Part shown: positions 23,346 through 34,761 of the stretch, piece after piece
Numbering within the stretch: position 1 is the first letter of the stretch
Layout of the letters: each line of letters starts with the position of its first letter
Assembly: GCF_030247195.1 (NCBI RefSeq)
Contig: NC_080671.1
Coordinates: forward strand, 3,314,501 to 3,378,500
Reading direction: 5' to 3'
DNA: 64,000 bases
From: Topomyia yanbarensis
Taxonomy: Eukaryota > Arthropoda > Insecta > Diptera > Culicidae
Made by a program: the position numbers and the translations under genes
The notes under the pieces: generated by a model
The model's input: only the letters and a program-made list of their open reading frames with translations
The model's database searches: none
What the model was told of the DNA's origin: nothing

Positions 23346-25295
23346 TGAGCGAATATTTTTTCTTATTATGTATGAATTGAACTTGCAGAATCAGTCTGCT
23401 TCCTCGTCTCGTACAGATTATAAGTCGAAAGCTACTGCGTGTACGTGTAACACATAGACACAGCAAAGTTCCATTGCCCTCAACTGCGAGTGAACCACAA
23501 AATACATTTCGCCCATGACGGGAGAACACAATATATAGAAGTGTCAGACACACAACTACATCATACGAGACAAGTAGTACCAACGTACTATTGGTACTAT
23601 TCAACTCCTTTGCAAAGAGCAACATGCAACACGACATGGAATATGAAAACGTCAAAACAAAGATCCTCTTGATCCTACGGAAATTTGTCTCCACAATTTA
23701 GCACCGCGCACTAGTACGGATTATATTAAAAGAACCATGTCGAAGTATGGAGAAGTGGAATCCGCCACAAACGATACTTGGAGAAACTTTTTCCATAGCA
23801 TTCTCAACGGTGTTCGGGTGGTGCAAATACGGCTGAACTAACCTATACTGTCTTCTTGACTTTCGAGGGCTAGGGTATATTTGTGACAATTTATTATATG
23901 GAGGAGGGGTATCAAGTTTAGACGGTCCCTTCTGGTATGGCAGAAAACTAAACGGTACTTCTAGGCTTTAGTTAGGATTTTTCCGCAAAAGGAGGGTGCT
24001 TGTGTTGGATTTTAAGTTCCATTACTGACATAACTGACTATCAGGCTGCTATTGCCAAGGTTTTTACACGGTTCGTAAACCCAAAACTCGGCCGTAATAC
24101 TTTTAGGGTAATAAGAAAAAAAATGCTGTAATAGAAAGAAGTTTAATACTAAAATGGTCGCAACAAAAAAAATTACTAACGACAATACCAACACATTCAA
24201 ATCTTCTCTGCGTCGCACTCATGTTTCATCAATTCTTACATAATAAATATTAATGCGTCGGATTGTCTGGAAGTGTGTAGCACTTCGCTTATCATTGCAT
24301 TTCGCATCAAGCAAAGCAAACACAATGTGGATAAAGACAAGTTTCGATTTTCTCTATACGATGCATTCCTTTTTTGAAGATCGGCTCACACTCGGCTAGC
24401 TTCAAAGCACAGTCAGAAAAAAACTGACTCGGAATGATGGTGGGGTTCTGGTACCCAATGATGTCTCGGTTAGCCAAATACAGAAGCTCTGGTTTGCTGA
24501 CGAGTATTGGGAAACGAACTGTCTTTTGGAATGATAGCCAAACGCCTGCGAGTATGCAACCAGTTGCTTAAGGCGTTCACACACGTTGTGTGAACTGTTT
24601 AAATTTAGTGTCTAACTGGCGCCAATTTGATGTTGGTGTGGATATATCGTCTAACTGGCAGCAAGTTGGTGTCAGTTACTGACGACTGGAATACGAAACA
24701 CGAAAGCGCTTTATTTAAAGTCGCTTTTTACATATATTTATATAATGTATAGCAACGAACATGGTTTGTCGAAGCATCATCTGGCCTAATTAGCTTTAAC
24801 TGGTATACTGCAGCGAGACAGATGGTTCAACCAGTGAATAATGCATAGACAAATTCAGCCTTGTTTTCTTTACAGAATGTAATCTCTAGAGAGAAAACTT
24901 GAGTAGGATCACTGCAAATGTGTCTCGAATATGAATATTTAGTTTTTGTTATGATTCTAGATCATAATTAAAAAAAACTGATTTGTGTTAACTTCATCGA
25001 CCAAGAATTAAAAGGTTAGTGAATTTCGTCATTTCTATGTGCATTGTCGTGATATTTGTTCATCAGTTTCGTGCATTATTCTGGCAGCGTAATGTTATTT
25101 ACTTTCGTGATTTCTGAAGCTTAGATATCTTCAAAATTTGTTAAAAAGCATGCTGTTCACGAATCATTGCAAACATTATTATCCACTATCGATATTTCTA
25201 GAAATCCCTGATTCCGAGCATATTCGAGGACTAAAGTCACACCGGTACTTCGGTGATGAATGAACCAATTTTTACTGAGTCTCAAATAGAAGGTA
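23346..25295. other. No gene recognised
   Basis: Contains a minus-strand frame of 120 codons (23332-23694) without known motifs. A GTTTAGACGGTCCCTTCTGG...TTCTAGGCTTTAGT block near 23917-23970 resembles 19990-20040 and is probably part of a dispersed repeat. A local direct repeat, GTCTAACTGGC, occurs near 24610 and 24649. No RNA gene or promoter can be supported. Confidence 0.3.
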
Positions 25296-25299
25296 TTAT

Positions 25300-26460
25300 C
25301 ACGGAAAAAATCTTTATCGCTTTCATGAATAAAAAATCATGAAACTATAAATGTTGTCATCCTTAGAAATCACGATAATAATTCATCATATAATGTTGCA
25401 AAAGGCAAAGATCATGAACTATAGCGAGCACTCCCATTACTACTAATCATGGCCGCTACCCTAGTTACAATTGAGGTTTTATAGTAGTTTTACAGCCACT
25501 CATAAAACTTAGATTGCACTTGTATCGTGCTATAAAACTTCCATTGTTACTTGGGTACTTATGTAACACAAACAGGCACATTTTGTCATGGGAGAGCCTG
25601 GTTGCTGTTATTTAGGGGCAATCATTCAACTGTTTTCCGCCTGGACATCATATTGAATGAGGCAATTTGAACAAATGCGGTCTGCGTCCAACGTGACGAA
25701 TGAAGAACTTTAAAAAATATACTATGAAGATCAATATCACATTCCTGTTTGGAAGCAGCTCATAAGCTAATATGTTTTGAACATAGGATAATTATCGTGA
25801 ATTTCGAGCACTGATTTACGGAAAAATTACTACATATTTGATTTAAGAATTACGAAAGCTCTCATGGTATTTCGTGATATTTAGAAGTGACATTTTTTCA
25901 TATACCAAATCGGAAATAGATAAGCCATAAGTTTCTGAACCAGTCAACGGAGCAAAAATAATAACAATATTCGGGTTATCTTTATCCTACTGTGGTAGTG
26001 CAGGAGTTAAAGCATTGATCTCAAAAGGCCGTTCATTGGGTTGCTCAAATTGCAGTTATTACGTTGCATAAATACTGCAGGTATTTCAACTTCATTGGCG
26101 TATTTAAAATCTATCCACTAGGGAACTAACACGATTTTTTTTGCAAAAACAATGAATAAGCGTTGCTTTGAGAGGTTTTAAATTTTGCCAATTAGTTTTA
26201 GTAATATTTAAATAAATTATAATATGTTATATTCAATTTCATAAGATAAGTTGACAATTTTCAGAAAATTAGTTATCTGGAATCAGAATCGCCTGAAATT
26301 ATACTCGCCGACGAAAAAAGAGTAACGCATACACTGCGTTACGAACAAATATTTCATTATATGATGTACAGAAATCATGGTGTATTTTCATAACCTGAAA
26401 AAACACTATTTCAAACATCATGAGTTTTGCTCATTTCGAGGAACGGATTTTTACCCGTGT
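25300..26460. mobile_element. Possible MITE with CACGG ends
   Basis: The left end CACGGAAAAAATC (25300) and right end inverted ACACGGGTAAAAATC (from 26460) are imperfect inverted repeats of a kind I remember from mosquito MITEs. Both are followed inward by ATCATGA/CTCATGA-like words. No clear target duplication. The interior (1.1 kb) has no coding frame. The whole could instead be two unrelated termini. Confidence 0.4.
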
Positions 26461-27659
26461 AGGCAGTTTTGACTGTGGCACAACCAGGGCCGTCGAGAGC
26501 CGCGCCGGGCCCCGGGGTTCGAAGTACTGACGGGCCGTACCATATATGACTTCTTATTTCAACATCGATTAGAGGAACTATACAAATGAAACCGTTTCAA
26601 TTAAACTATTTTTTATGAAAATTGTTTATTTGATACGATTCAATGCGTTAGCTTACCAGAGTCGACAGTATTTTAAATAAGTAATAGATGAAAAAAATTA
26701 AAATAATGAAGGAATATTTGTTTGTGGCTGGCCATTAGAATGACTTGCGTCCGATTTGCCATTGCAATTAGAAACCTTTTTTGCGACATTGCCATACAGT
26801 CCATATCGCCATCGTTCATGCTCCCTTGACGCACGTTAATGCTACCATCTTTAATGCTGCTCAGAATCCGAGCTTGGGGAAATTGACATCCCTTCGTGAG
26901 CTTGAAAGAGAAATAAAATTCTATTTATGCCCGCCGCGATGAATCGAAGGTTTGTTTGTTTTCCTCGTCCGTCCGCTCTGAGATCATCAAGCAAAAGTGC
27001 ACCAGATATAGATTATGCAGTTCAGTTATGCTCGAAAATGTAAAAGAACTTCTGCCTTCAAACTGTCCACATAATAACAAATGAATGCTTTGGTTTGTGA
27101 ATGAATTTATATTTCCTCTGCACTCAACCATTCGATTCTGCATAAAATTTCAGTCAGTTTGGAAGTGAATGAATGAGGGAAGCATTGAAACTGAATATTG
27201 AATTCAGCAAATTAATCCGAAATAGGCAACTGAATGTAAAATTTCGCACCACTGATGCTGCCTTGTTTCTTATTGTTGGTACATGTTGATGATTTTGAGG
27301 CACTGGATGCAGCTATTGCAGTTGTCACTATGACCTGAACGAATTTTCTTTATTGGTTTCTGAACATGGTAAAATCGGTTTTGGAATCAGTTGTTACATT
27401 TGCGCCAACATTCAGAGAGAAAACATTCCGAATGCGATGAATGGGATCCAACAGCGAAGTCTGCTGTTAGAAAGACTGAGACAGAGAGTTGTGAGAGAAA
27501 GAGTTTCAACTTTTGGTGAATACTAATAGGTAGAATAAGTATCTAGTTCAATTCCCACATTTTTCTGCATCAAATGTGTACACTGGAACCTCTATTTACG
27601 GACCAAGCCAAGGGTTCGTAAATTGAATTAGTTCGTTTTTTGGGATTTAGATCGTAAAA

Positions 27660-27950
27660 AATTCTTATCAAAATTCGTTGGTTGAGCAACATTATCGATA
27701 ACCCTAACAATATGGGTATTTCCGGAACGGGCTTGACAAGTACATGATGAAAATGGATATTTGGCACCTTTTTGAAATCCAGGATGGAGACTTCCGATTG
27801 AACAATAATCTCGATAACCCTAACAATTTGGGAATTTTTGAAACGGGCTTAATGAGTAGATGATAGAAATGGTACCTTGGAGCTATTTCAAACAATATCT
27901 GTATAAACTATGAGGGTATTTTTAAGCGGGTTTGCCGAGTAGGTGAGCGA
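27660..27950. repeat. Imperfect tandem repeat, about 125 bp
   Basis: TCGATAACCCTAACAAT recurs at 27694 and 27811, each followed by TGGG-A-TTT, an ACGGGCTT block and a GATGA..AAATGG block. A third, poorer partial unit follows near 27905 (GGGTATTTTTAAGCGGG). It lies within the hAT element at 26485-31109. No coding value. Confidence 0.6.
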
Positions 27951-28574
27951 TGCCCTTTTGAAGGCCAATATAGCGTCTTCTGGTTCAGAGAAGTTTTCTA
28001 TAATCATATCATCCGCATCAGAAATCAATATACCTATATCTATTCTATGATTATCTTTTTTCGAAAATGTCAATATTTTAGGTTATAGAGATGTCTTAAC
28101 TGGAATTCACCATCTTGGTTTTCAAAGTGGCTTCATTCATTGATTTTCGTCATCTACTCGTCAACCCCATTCCGAAAATATCCAACTTTTATTAGTAACA
28201 TTAGCTAAGAATATGATAAATTGTAAACAACTTCATACTGTACACTTTGACAAACACTTGTGATAAATGAAACCAGAATGGTTCTATTGCACTGTTGAAT
28301 GAATCTAATTGGGTTACGTTCACGTACTTCAGAAAACCATTGGAACGATTGGAACGTAGTTATTATTATTGAGAGGGAAAAACCCGCGGAAGTGGATTTT
28401 CAAAAGCACCATCTCCCGTAGGCACAAAACCTCTATCTTTTAGGTATCAACATTTAACAAACAAACCAAATGATACAATGACTAACACTAAACGCTGCTT
28501 AAAATAAACACTTCTTAAACTCTATCTTACATAGGTAAAGTATTAACATTAACATAAAAAATTGGCTAACACTA

Positions 28575-30209
28575 TCAGGTTTGGGAAAGGGTGCGCGAAA
28601 ACAATTTTTTTAAAGAAGTGCGAGACAAATTGAAGTCAAAGACATTGTAACATTGATTGAACACTCTACACATGCTACTGACGGGTTCATTTTTGCCATA
28701 ATTAGTACGAGACACTGGAAGACGGACAAAAGAGTAGGAACGAAGGTTTCGGAGGCGAATATCAATGTTGAGAAGACAGAGTAAATCAGGGCAGTCAATG
28801 CGAGACAATAACAGATCAGAGACAAAAGACGCTTTGGCCACATTGCGGCGCAAAGACAGTGTTTCAAGACCAATGAGGTTGCAACGATCTTCGTATCTGG
28901 GCAGATTGTAGGGATCGCTCCAAGGCAGGTGGCGCAGCGCAAAACGCACAAATTTACGCTCAATACTCTCGATGCGTTGAATGCTGTTCTTGTAGAAAGG
29001 AGCCCAAACAACGGCGGCGTATTCCAGTGTGGAGCGAACGAGCGAGCAGTACAACGTTTTTAAGCACTGTACGTTAGTGAAATGCTTAGTAACCCTAAAA
29101 ATAACTCCTAGATTACGCGAAGCCTTAGACGAGATAAAAGCAATGTGATCCTTAAATGTAAGCTTTGAATCCACAAGAACCACTAAATCTTTCACTGTAG
29201 TTTCTCTTTTTAATTTGTTTTGCAAGATAGTGTAGTCGAATGTTACGATGGAGCGTTTTCGTGCAAACGTAATCACAGAACACTTCGAGGCATTCAAAAC
29301 CATCCTGTTAGTCATGCACCAATTAGCGAAAATGTCTAACTGAGATTGCAAAAACAAAGCATCAGAGTAACTTTTAACTATATGGAATAACTTATAATCA
29401 TCGGCATAAGACACCTTGAAGCACTTAATCAATGAATCCAGATCGTTTATGTATAGAAGGAAAATATAAGGACCGATATGGCTGCCTTGAGGTACGCCGG
29501 ACGTTACGTCGAAGGATGAGGATAAATGATTCCCGATTTTAACAGACATTTTACGGCCTGACAAGTAAGATCGAAGCCATTGGTTGATTTTATTGAAGGC
29601 GGCCGACAGATCGGTGTATATTGCATCAGCCTGCAATCAATCCTGTAGCGAGCGAGCGATAAATGAGGTGTAGGCTACTAAATTAGTGCAAGTAGATCGC
29701 CTGGGAATGAAACCGTGTTGAGTTTCTGAGATGTATCTAGAACAACAATGTGTCAAAAACTCGAGAACGATGAGCTCCAATAATTTCGATAGTGCACATA
29801 AAGTTGCGATTCCTCGGTAATTGGGAACTTTGCTTTTGGATCCTTTTTTATAAACCGGAAAAACGTAAGATGATTTCGAGATGGTAGGAAACACTCCGGA
29901 ACTTAACGATATATTGAAAACGACGGACAGAGGTAGGCAAAGCGACGACGAGCATTTTTTAATGATAGATGATGGGATTCCGTCAGGTCCAGGAGTGTTA
30001 GAACACTTGAGTTTTGTGCAAGCTTTTTGTACAATATCGGAAGATATCGTGAAATGAGGTCCAATACTAGTCCTACGGGGAATGTTGTCGGCTGCTGCGG
30101 AGACTTGTTGATTATTAAGAGTATCTTTGGTAAAAACACTGCTGAATTGTTGGCGAAATAACTCACAGATGTCCGGCAATGAAGTCGCTTCTAAATCACC
30201 CAGCGACAT
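28575..30209 (-). pseudogene. Reverse transcriptase domain, jockey/CR1-like
   Basis: The protein would copy element RNA onto nicked chromosomal DNA. Blocks in order are CTKLKCSNTPGPDGIPSSII, YVFPVYKKGSKSKVPNYRG, TQHGFIPRRSTCTNL, the motif A region YTDLSAAFNKI (Asp present), motif B SGVPQGSHIGPYIF and motif C VSYADDYKLF with both catalytic Asp residues. A thumb and C-terminal region follow (SLVRSTLEYAAVVWAPFY, VRFALRHLPWSDP, EPVSSMCRVFNQCYNVFDF). An in-frame stop sits at about 29637, just before motif A. Right after motif A some 20-25 residues are deleted (FNKI joins QWLRSYLSGRK). All three catalytic Asp remain, but the deletion should kill it. The exact clade is uncertain. Confidence 0.85.
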
Positions 30210-30324
30210 AGAAGTGGGTAAACCTGACTCACGCCTCTGTTCATTAACGTAATTCCAAAACTTTTTTGGATTGTTACGAAGGTGGCTCTGAATACGATGA
30301 AGGTAGGAATTGAAGAGAGACTTA

Positions 30325-30970
30325 TTAAGTCTCTTGTAACAATGATTTAAGAAGATTCTGATTCTTTAGCATATCGGTTCGGTATTTCGAAAACTTTGAC
30401 CTTTGAGTTGACCTTTTGGCCAATTTAAACTTTTTTAGTGTACGATTCGACCATGGAGGATATTCACAGCCATGATTGAGTTTTTTAGGAGTAAACTGGT
30501 CGATAGCATAAATCAGTACGTTCGAAACAATTTCAGCCGCTGCGTTTGCATCAGATTGTGGCAAGATTTCATTCCAATTGATACGAGACAAGAAAAGGTG
30601 CATTCCTCGAAAATCTGTCTTGCGATAGGCATATGTCAGTTTCTCAGTGGTATCTTCGAATGTACAAGGTACACATTTTCGGAGAAAACAATGAAGAGCA
30701 GGGTGGTGTTGGCATAGTTTAACGAGAGGAGCTGGAGCACGACAAACGGTAAAGTGATCGGAGAGCTCCTGGCTTCCAAAGCAAAGATCCAAAATACAGT
30801 TGTTGTCATTAGTGACGTCACATAGTTGAACTAGCCCCGCGGTGCTGTAACCGTCGAGTAGCTGAGTGATACACGTGTTAGTTGATGAGTGTGATGAGTC
30901 TGGGTACAGAAATGATGTATTATTGCGAACCCAATTAATACCGCCAAAGTTGAAGTAGTTGATTGTAATA
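30325..30970 (-). pseudogene. Endonuclease end and linker of the same ORF2
   Basis: Contains the last part of the apurinic-type endonuclease: a GGINWVRN block and NNCILDLCFGSQELSDHF, where the SDH motif includes the catalytic His. A linker follows to PPWSNRTLKKFKLAKRST. A +1-type frameshift near 30330 separates it from CYKRLNKSLFNSYLHRIQ and the reverse transcriptase part. The N-terminal two thirds of the nuclease are missing because the copy is truncated. The nuclease would nick the target strand to prime reverse transcription. Confidence 0.75.
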
Positions 30971-31117
30971 TATTTGCAGTGTCGACAGAAACAATAAACT
31001 TCATCAATTAAATTAAAATAAATTTAATTCAGTTAAAAATACGGGCCCCCAAAACAGACCCGGGCCCCAGGGTAGTTGCCCCCCCTGACCCCCCCTCTCG
31101 TCGGGCCTGGGCACAAC

Positions 31118-31570
31118 GCATTGACCACCCTACCCTCCTTTTTCTTATAACCCTCCTCGCCTCATCATCGCATTCTCTTCATTACCCCAAATAAGTTCTC
31201 GGTTTCCAACGCATCCTCCCCCTCACTCTCCATCTAGCATTTCAAAATATGTTAATAAGAACACAGCATTGAACTTATGCTGATTAAGCCAATTAAATAA
31301 ATATTTTTTTGATTGAAGTGTTGTTGCGGGTAGAGCAGAACTATCAAAAGCGAATCCATACGCAAACATACACTTCTTATGAATAAATAAAAACTCAAAC
31401 ACACGATATTCTAAATATTTTAGGCAGGAACTTGCCAACACTAACGAAAAATACGACGCACAAAAGTACCGAAACCAAAACCAAAATGTTTGATCATTTC
31501 CTTCATAAGGAACATTTGTAGTAACGTATAGATTCAAATAGTAAATAATAAAATCGATTTTTTACAACCG
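31118..31570. repeat. Dispersed repeat fragment related to 41212-41500
   Basis: Shares a CCCTCCT-rich opening and the block ATGCTGATTA..CCAAT, then ATATTTTTTTGATTGAAGTGT, with the region at 41212-41500 (ATGCTGATTAGGCTAAT, then ATATTTTTTTGTTTCAAGTG). It probably belongs to a hAT-like repeat that starts CAGGGGCGTAGT at 41199. The left end here was separated by the hAT insertion at 26485-31109. Confidence 0.5.
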
Positions 31571-32140
31571 CTCATCCAGAATCGCATTAAACCTAAAACC
31601 CCATTGCTCAGATAAGCTAACACGTTAAGTCATACCAAAAAAAAATGAAAGGCCAGCGGAACACCTTTTTTCCGAGTGGGTAGTAAGACTCGGAGTGATT
31701 TCTCTCCGTACTGACGAAAGTTCAGCTATGGCGTGTGTATGTGAAAATTAAAATTGCCTGATAATATCTGACTATTTGAAAACACACTTTGTTAACAGGG
31801 CTATATGTCTGACGGCTCAGTGAAAATGTGTTTGTTGAATACAGATACCACAAAATTTTCCACAGCAAAGTACCAATTACTCCATTCTTTTAAATTTCGT
31901 TGCATTAATTTTCCGTTCGCTGCTATAAAACCTACCTTTCGCGGGTACTGAAGCCCGCAAGATAGTGTTGACTAATGGGAAGGTAGTGGAGGTCGTTTTG
32001 AATATTTCTCCGATGGCAAAAATAATGCCGATAAGTCTAATTTTCGATGTGTATTTTATCTAATACAACCGGCTCCTGGATGGTCTACTTCCGGACCAAA
32101 GACAAGCCATTTAACAACATCGATATATCGCGTGATCTAA
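31571..32140. other. No gene recognised
   Basis: Contains CGAGTGGGTAGTAAG (about 31674), like CGAGTGGGTAGTACTACCC near 36389, suggesting pieces of one repeat. No coding motif. Confidence 0.3.
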
Positions 32141-32149
32141 CTAAACAAC

Positions 32150-32565
32150 ACTCGACCGAGTACGAAAAAGTATTTTATCTACGTACCCGCCCGGGAAGTA
32201 GAGATTGATGGTGTAGTCTCCGAGAAGGGCCTTAATTGCGAAATAGGGAGTGCTCCTTCCAAATCCCTGTGCCTCAGTCAGTGGAAATTCTGGTATGCAA
32301 GCAATTGCGTTCAGCAAAAATCGAGGAGTATAAGAAAACTTATTTTCCATCAGCCTCATTTCGAGCCTTTCGCCGGATTTGTTTTTTCCAAAATTTCGAA
32401 TTTTTCCAAAATTTGTTCTTTTGAACAGGGCTCGTCTATTTGTTCGCCTTTTTGTACTGCGGGTCATGGACTGCCGTCGTTGCAAACAACGGACCCATTG
32501 TAGAAATAAAGCACGGTGTGGAAAATGTCTCTTATTAACAGTTATGTGTCCAACAAAAAAAAAAC
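32150..32565 (+). pseudogene. ORF1 (gag-like) fragment of I/Loner-like element
   Basis: ORF1 proteins bind retrotransposon RNA. Across frames the plus strand reads PAREVEIDGVV, then ILVCKQLRSAKIEEYKKTY, RARLFVRLFVLRVMDCRRCK and NKARCGKC. The Cys-rich end corresponds to the zinc knuckles of gag-like proteins. At least two frameshifts. The same order of blocks occurs on the minus strand at 22450-22080, so both derive from one family. Confidence 0.6.
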
Positions 32566-32579
32566 ACCTTTAACAGGCC

Positions 32580-33235
32580 AACGAGGGTAACCGGGTGCCC
32601 ACAAGATGAAATGCTCATAACTATGGCATCCTTTAACCGATTTGGACACTTTTAGATGTTTTGGATTCAGGAACTTGTCCTCTTTTTGATTCTGTAAAAT
32701 TTAACCTGATGAATGGATCTGGTTCTTGGTAATCCGTATTTTCCGGAGTAAAGTTCCAGTACTAAGGTGTGATTTGTAAATTTTAATAATGTCCTATAAA
32801 TATGAGTATCAAAACTCTTCAAATTGTCTCGGAAGTCTGATATTTATTGTTACGGGACCATACGGCAATTTAAAAAATGAGATTGGAATGGAAATGCCAC
32901 TCAAGGCCCCACGGGAACCTGTTCCGAAATGTCCGTTCCGAGGTCAAATCACCAAAAGGTTCCAAAACAACGAAATACAGCCTACTGATGCAATTCCAAG
33001 AATTTTGATACCTATATTGACAGTATTCCATTGAAATTCACAAATAGTGTCCCAGCACTGGAACATGCTTCCGGAAATCTAGATTCCCGGGAACCGAATA
33101 AAGTAATCCATTTTTACCAAGTCTTGGAATTGGAATTTCATTACTCTACCTCATTAATGTGCTCATTGATCGAAAGAGCAACGCGTCCACTATATCCGAA
33201 ACAATCCAATTCAAAATAAGAAATTACTCTGGTGT
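32580..33235. repeat. Unclassified repeat-like block inside the I/Loner copy
   Basis: Separates the ORF1 and ORF2 blocks and has the wording of mosquito dispersed repeats (TTTAACCGATTTGGACAC, TCCGGAGTAAAGTTCC). Its style resembles the right part of the GCCTTTCTCAT repeat. No ends or target duplication found, so whether it is an insertion is not proven. Confidence 0.35.
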
Positions 33236-33239
33236 AAGT

Positions 33240-34400
33240 GTCCAACGTTTCGACTGGCTGGTTTCTCTACACTGTGTTCAAAGGTCATACGAAACGAATA
33301 TCCGGCGTTTATAGCCGTGGACGTTGTTAGCGCCGTCCCACTCCGTTATTGTCAGAGAGTGCTCAGAATTGAATGCGAAAAGGTCCTATGAGGACTTTTT
33401 GAGCATCGGATCGACCATTTTTTTTCGAATACTCGCGACATTAGAAACGCAAATAAAGAACTTAATGAAAACTGAAAAACTTGGTTATAGGTACCGGTTC
33501 GTCAACGGATTAACGAGAGAAACAATATTTCGTCTGGCAGCTGAGCCCTACGCTGTGTACTCGATTCGGCCTTTGATCGGAATACATGTAACTAAGAATC
33601 CTTTATCGGCAACCAAAGCATTCAAATGATAGACGTTTCGCGATCAAAATATAATATTGTAAATAAACGTAATATTTGTTCTTCAAATACACAAATTTAT
33701 CTGTATAGTGTTTCTTGTTAAAGGACGCTCGAAAATTGGCAAATTTCGGGGGATAAGGGAAGTATAGAAATCCCAAAGGCATCAACCAACCTTGGTTAAA
33801 AAGGAAGGATGAAGGTCGTGGTTTCCGTCGGGTGGCAATCATTATACGTTGAATGCGCACCTCCGGCACATTGGGGTGGTGGAGAGTGTTATCTGCGCTT
33901 GTGATGACAGCTATCGCGACATTAATCATGTTGTCGGGTCGTGCGCGCCTAGTGTTCTACACACCAAAAAAACGGTAAAAAAATTTTACCGTTGAGGTAA
34001 TTCCAAACTTGCCACAATGTAACAAACCGCAATTGACGAAATGACGAAATATAACCGTGTTCTGTTTAATTTTACATGAAAGGTGTACTTTCGTGCGCAG
34101 TGCCATAAAATTACACTCCTCCACATTTTAAATATTCGTCATATGTGGAGTAAAATTACGTGACTCGCAAAATTCAACAACATGTAAAATTAAAATCAAT
34201 CGTAAAGCTATGTAATTTTTGATGCTCGAATATGTCATGATCAGCAGACGCAAATTTACACGATTTTTTCTATGTGTCTAGCGCCAGATCTCCAGTAAAC
34301 GAATCCCTTCGACCTGGTTCTAGTCCGAGATGTGCTGGTTATCCTCCAAATTTATTTCTATCTTCTCTTTTGATTGGCTTGCTAAACAGCTACCTGCAAA
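33240..34400 (+). pseudogene. ORF2 fragments of I/Loner-like element
   Basis: The linker between endonuclease and reverse transcriptase is readable at 33330-33545 (SYEDFLSIGSTIFFRILATL, LMKTEKLGYRYRFVNGLTRE). The reverse transcriptase is missing. The C-terminal part follows at about 33820-33955 (NHYTLNAHLRHIGVVESVIC then ACDDSYRDINHVVGSC, a complete Cys-Cys-His-Cys finger). It continues after a MITE at 34280-34345 with LVLVRDVLV. A dead copy. The finger retained here is the one damaged in the copy at 7232-7896. Confidence 0.65.
33957..34279. mobile_element. Small MITE inside the ORF2 C-terminus
   Basis: The left end CACACCAAAAAAACGGTAAA and right end inverted ACACATAGAAAAAATCGTGT are imperfect inverted repeats. 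On both sides the sequence CTA (or CTAG) precedes or follows, which would fit a 3-bp target duplication. Removing the segment brings SCAPS and the LAP..VRDVLV coding blocks of the retrotransposon together, which is the best evidence for insertion. About 320 bp, AT-rich, no frame. Confidence 0.55.
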
Positions 34401-34665
34401 TGTGATCCCAAGAGTTCCCAGTGCATCCAAGGAGACCATTCGGCGATCCGGTTCATGATGTCCTGACACTGATCATCCGTTTGCTACAAATTTAATTTCT
34501 TGTCATCCTTGTTATTTTTGTCCGCCCTCTCCTCGCTTTCTCTGCTACTGATGTTGGAATCAACAATCTTTTGCTTTCCTTATAAAAAGTCTACTGATTG
34601 ACTAGTTATTGTTTTTCCTTGTTCTAATTTTTAATGAAATGATTGTTCACTTTTATAAATACAGA
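34400..34665. other. Short unassigned stretch
   Basis: Lies between the ORF2 fragment and the hairpin at 34666. No frame or motif recognised. Confidence 0.3.
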
Positions 34666-34703
34666 TATATAGATTTGTAATTAAAACATTACAAATCTAT
34701 ATA
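34666..34703. repeat. Perfect 16-bp hairpin, 6-nt loop
   Basis: TATATAGATTTGTAAT at 34666-34681, loop TAAAAC, exact complement at 34688-34703. Same architecture as 15765-15798 and 19844-19916 but unrelated in sequence. No RNA-gene context. Confidence 0.95.
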
Positions 34704-34761
34704 CAGATGTATATATAAAAGTCAATGTTTGTATTAGGGTGACAGGAAAAAAATGACCCCT

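Larger units (their letters stand above)
28361..30975 (-). mobile_element. 5'-truncated jockey/CR1-like retrotransposon
   Basis: A single non-LTR element on the minus strand. It starts inside the endonuclease domain (FNFGGINWVRNNTSFLYP near 30950) and continues through a linker and reverse transcriptase to a stop at 28575. A 3' UTR of about 210 bp ends in a short AATAATAATAA tail at 28361-28371. It sits inside the hAT element. A 5' truncation and 3' simple repeat are standard for such elements. It is the least damaged retroelement in the window (one stop, one frameshift, one deletion), so it is probably one of the younger insertions. I could not find its target duplication. Confidence 0.8.
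26485..31109. mobile_element. hAT-type transposon, 4.6 kb, exact 8-bp TSD
   Basis: The ends are CAGGGCCGTCGAGAG (26485) and, inverted from 31109, CAGGCCCGACGAGAG, with 13 of 15 bases matching. Flanks are the exact duplication GGCACAAC at 26477-26484 and 31110-31117. Subterminal GGGCCCCGGGG-like runs are also inverted. No hAT transposase is visible. Much of its length is a jockey/CR1-like retrotransposon (28361-30975). The element at 50405-55400 has the same kind of ends. It appears to have inserted beside or into a repeat whose remainder is 31118-31570. Confidence 0.9.

Noticed and set aside
27579..27660. Tigger/pogo-like terminus (ACTGGAACCTCTATTTACGG)
   Set aside because: It resembles such an end, but no inverted partner was found in the surrounding 2 kb, so no element is called.
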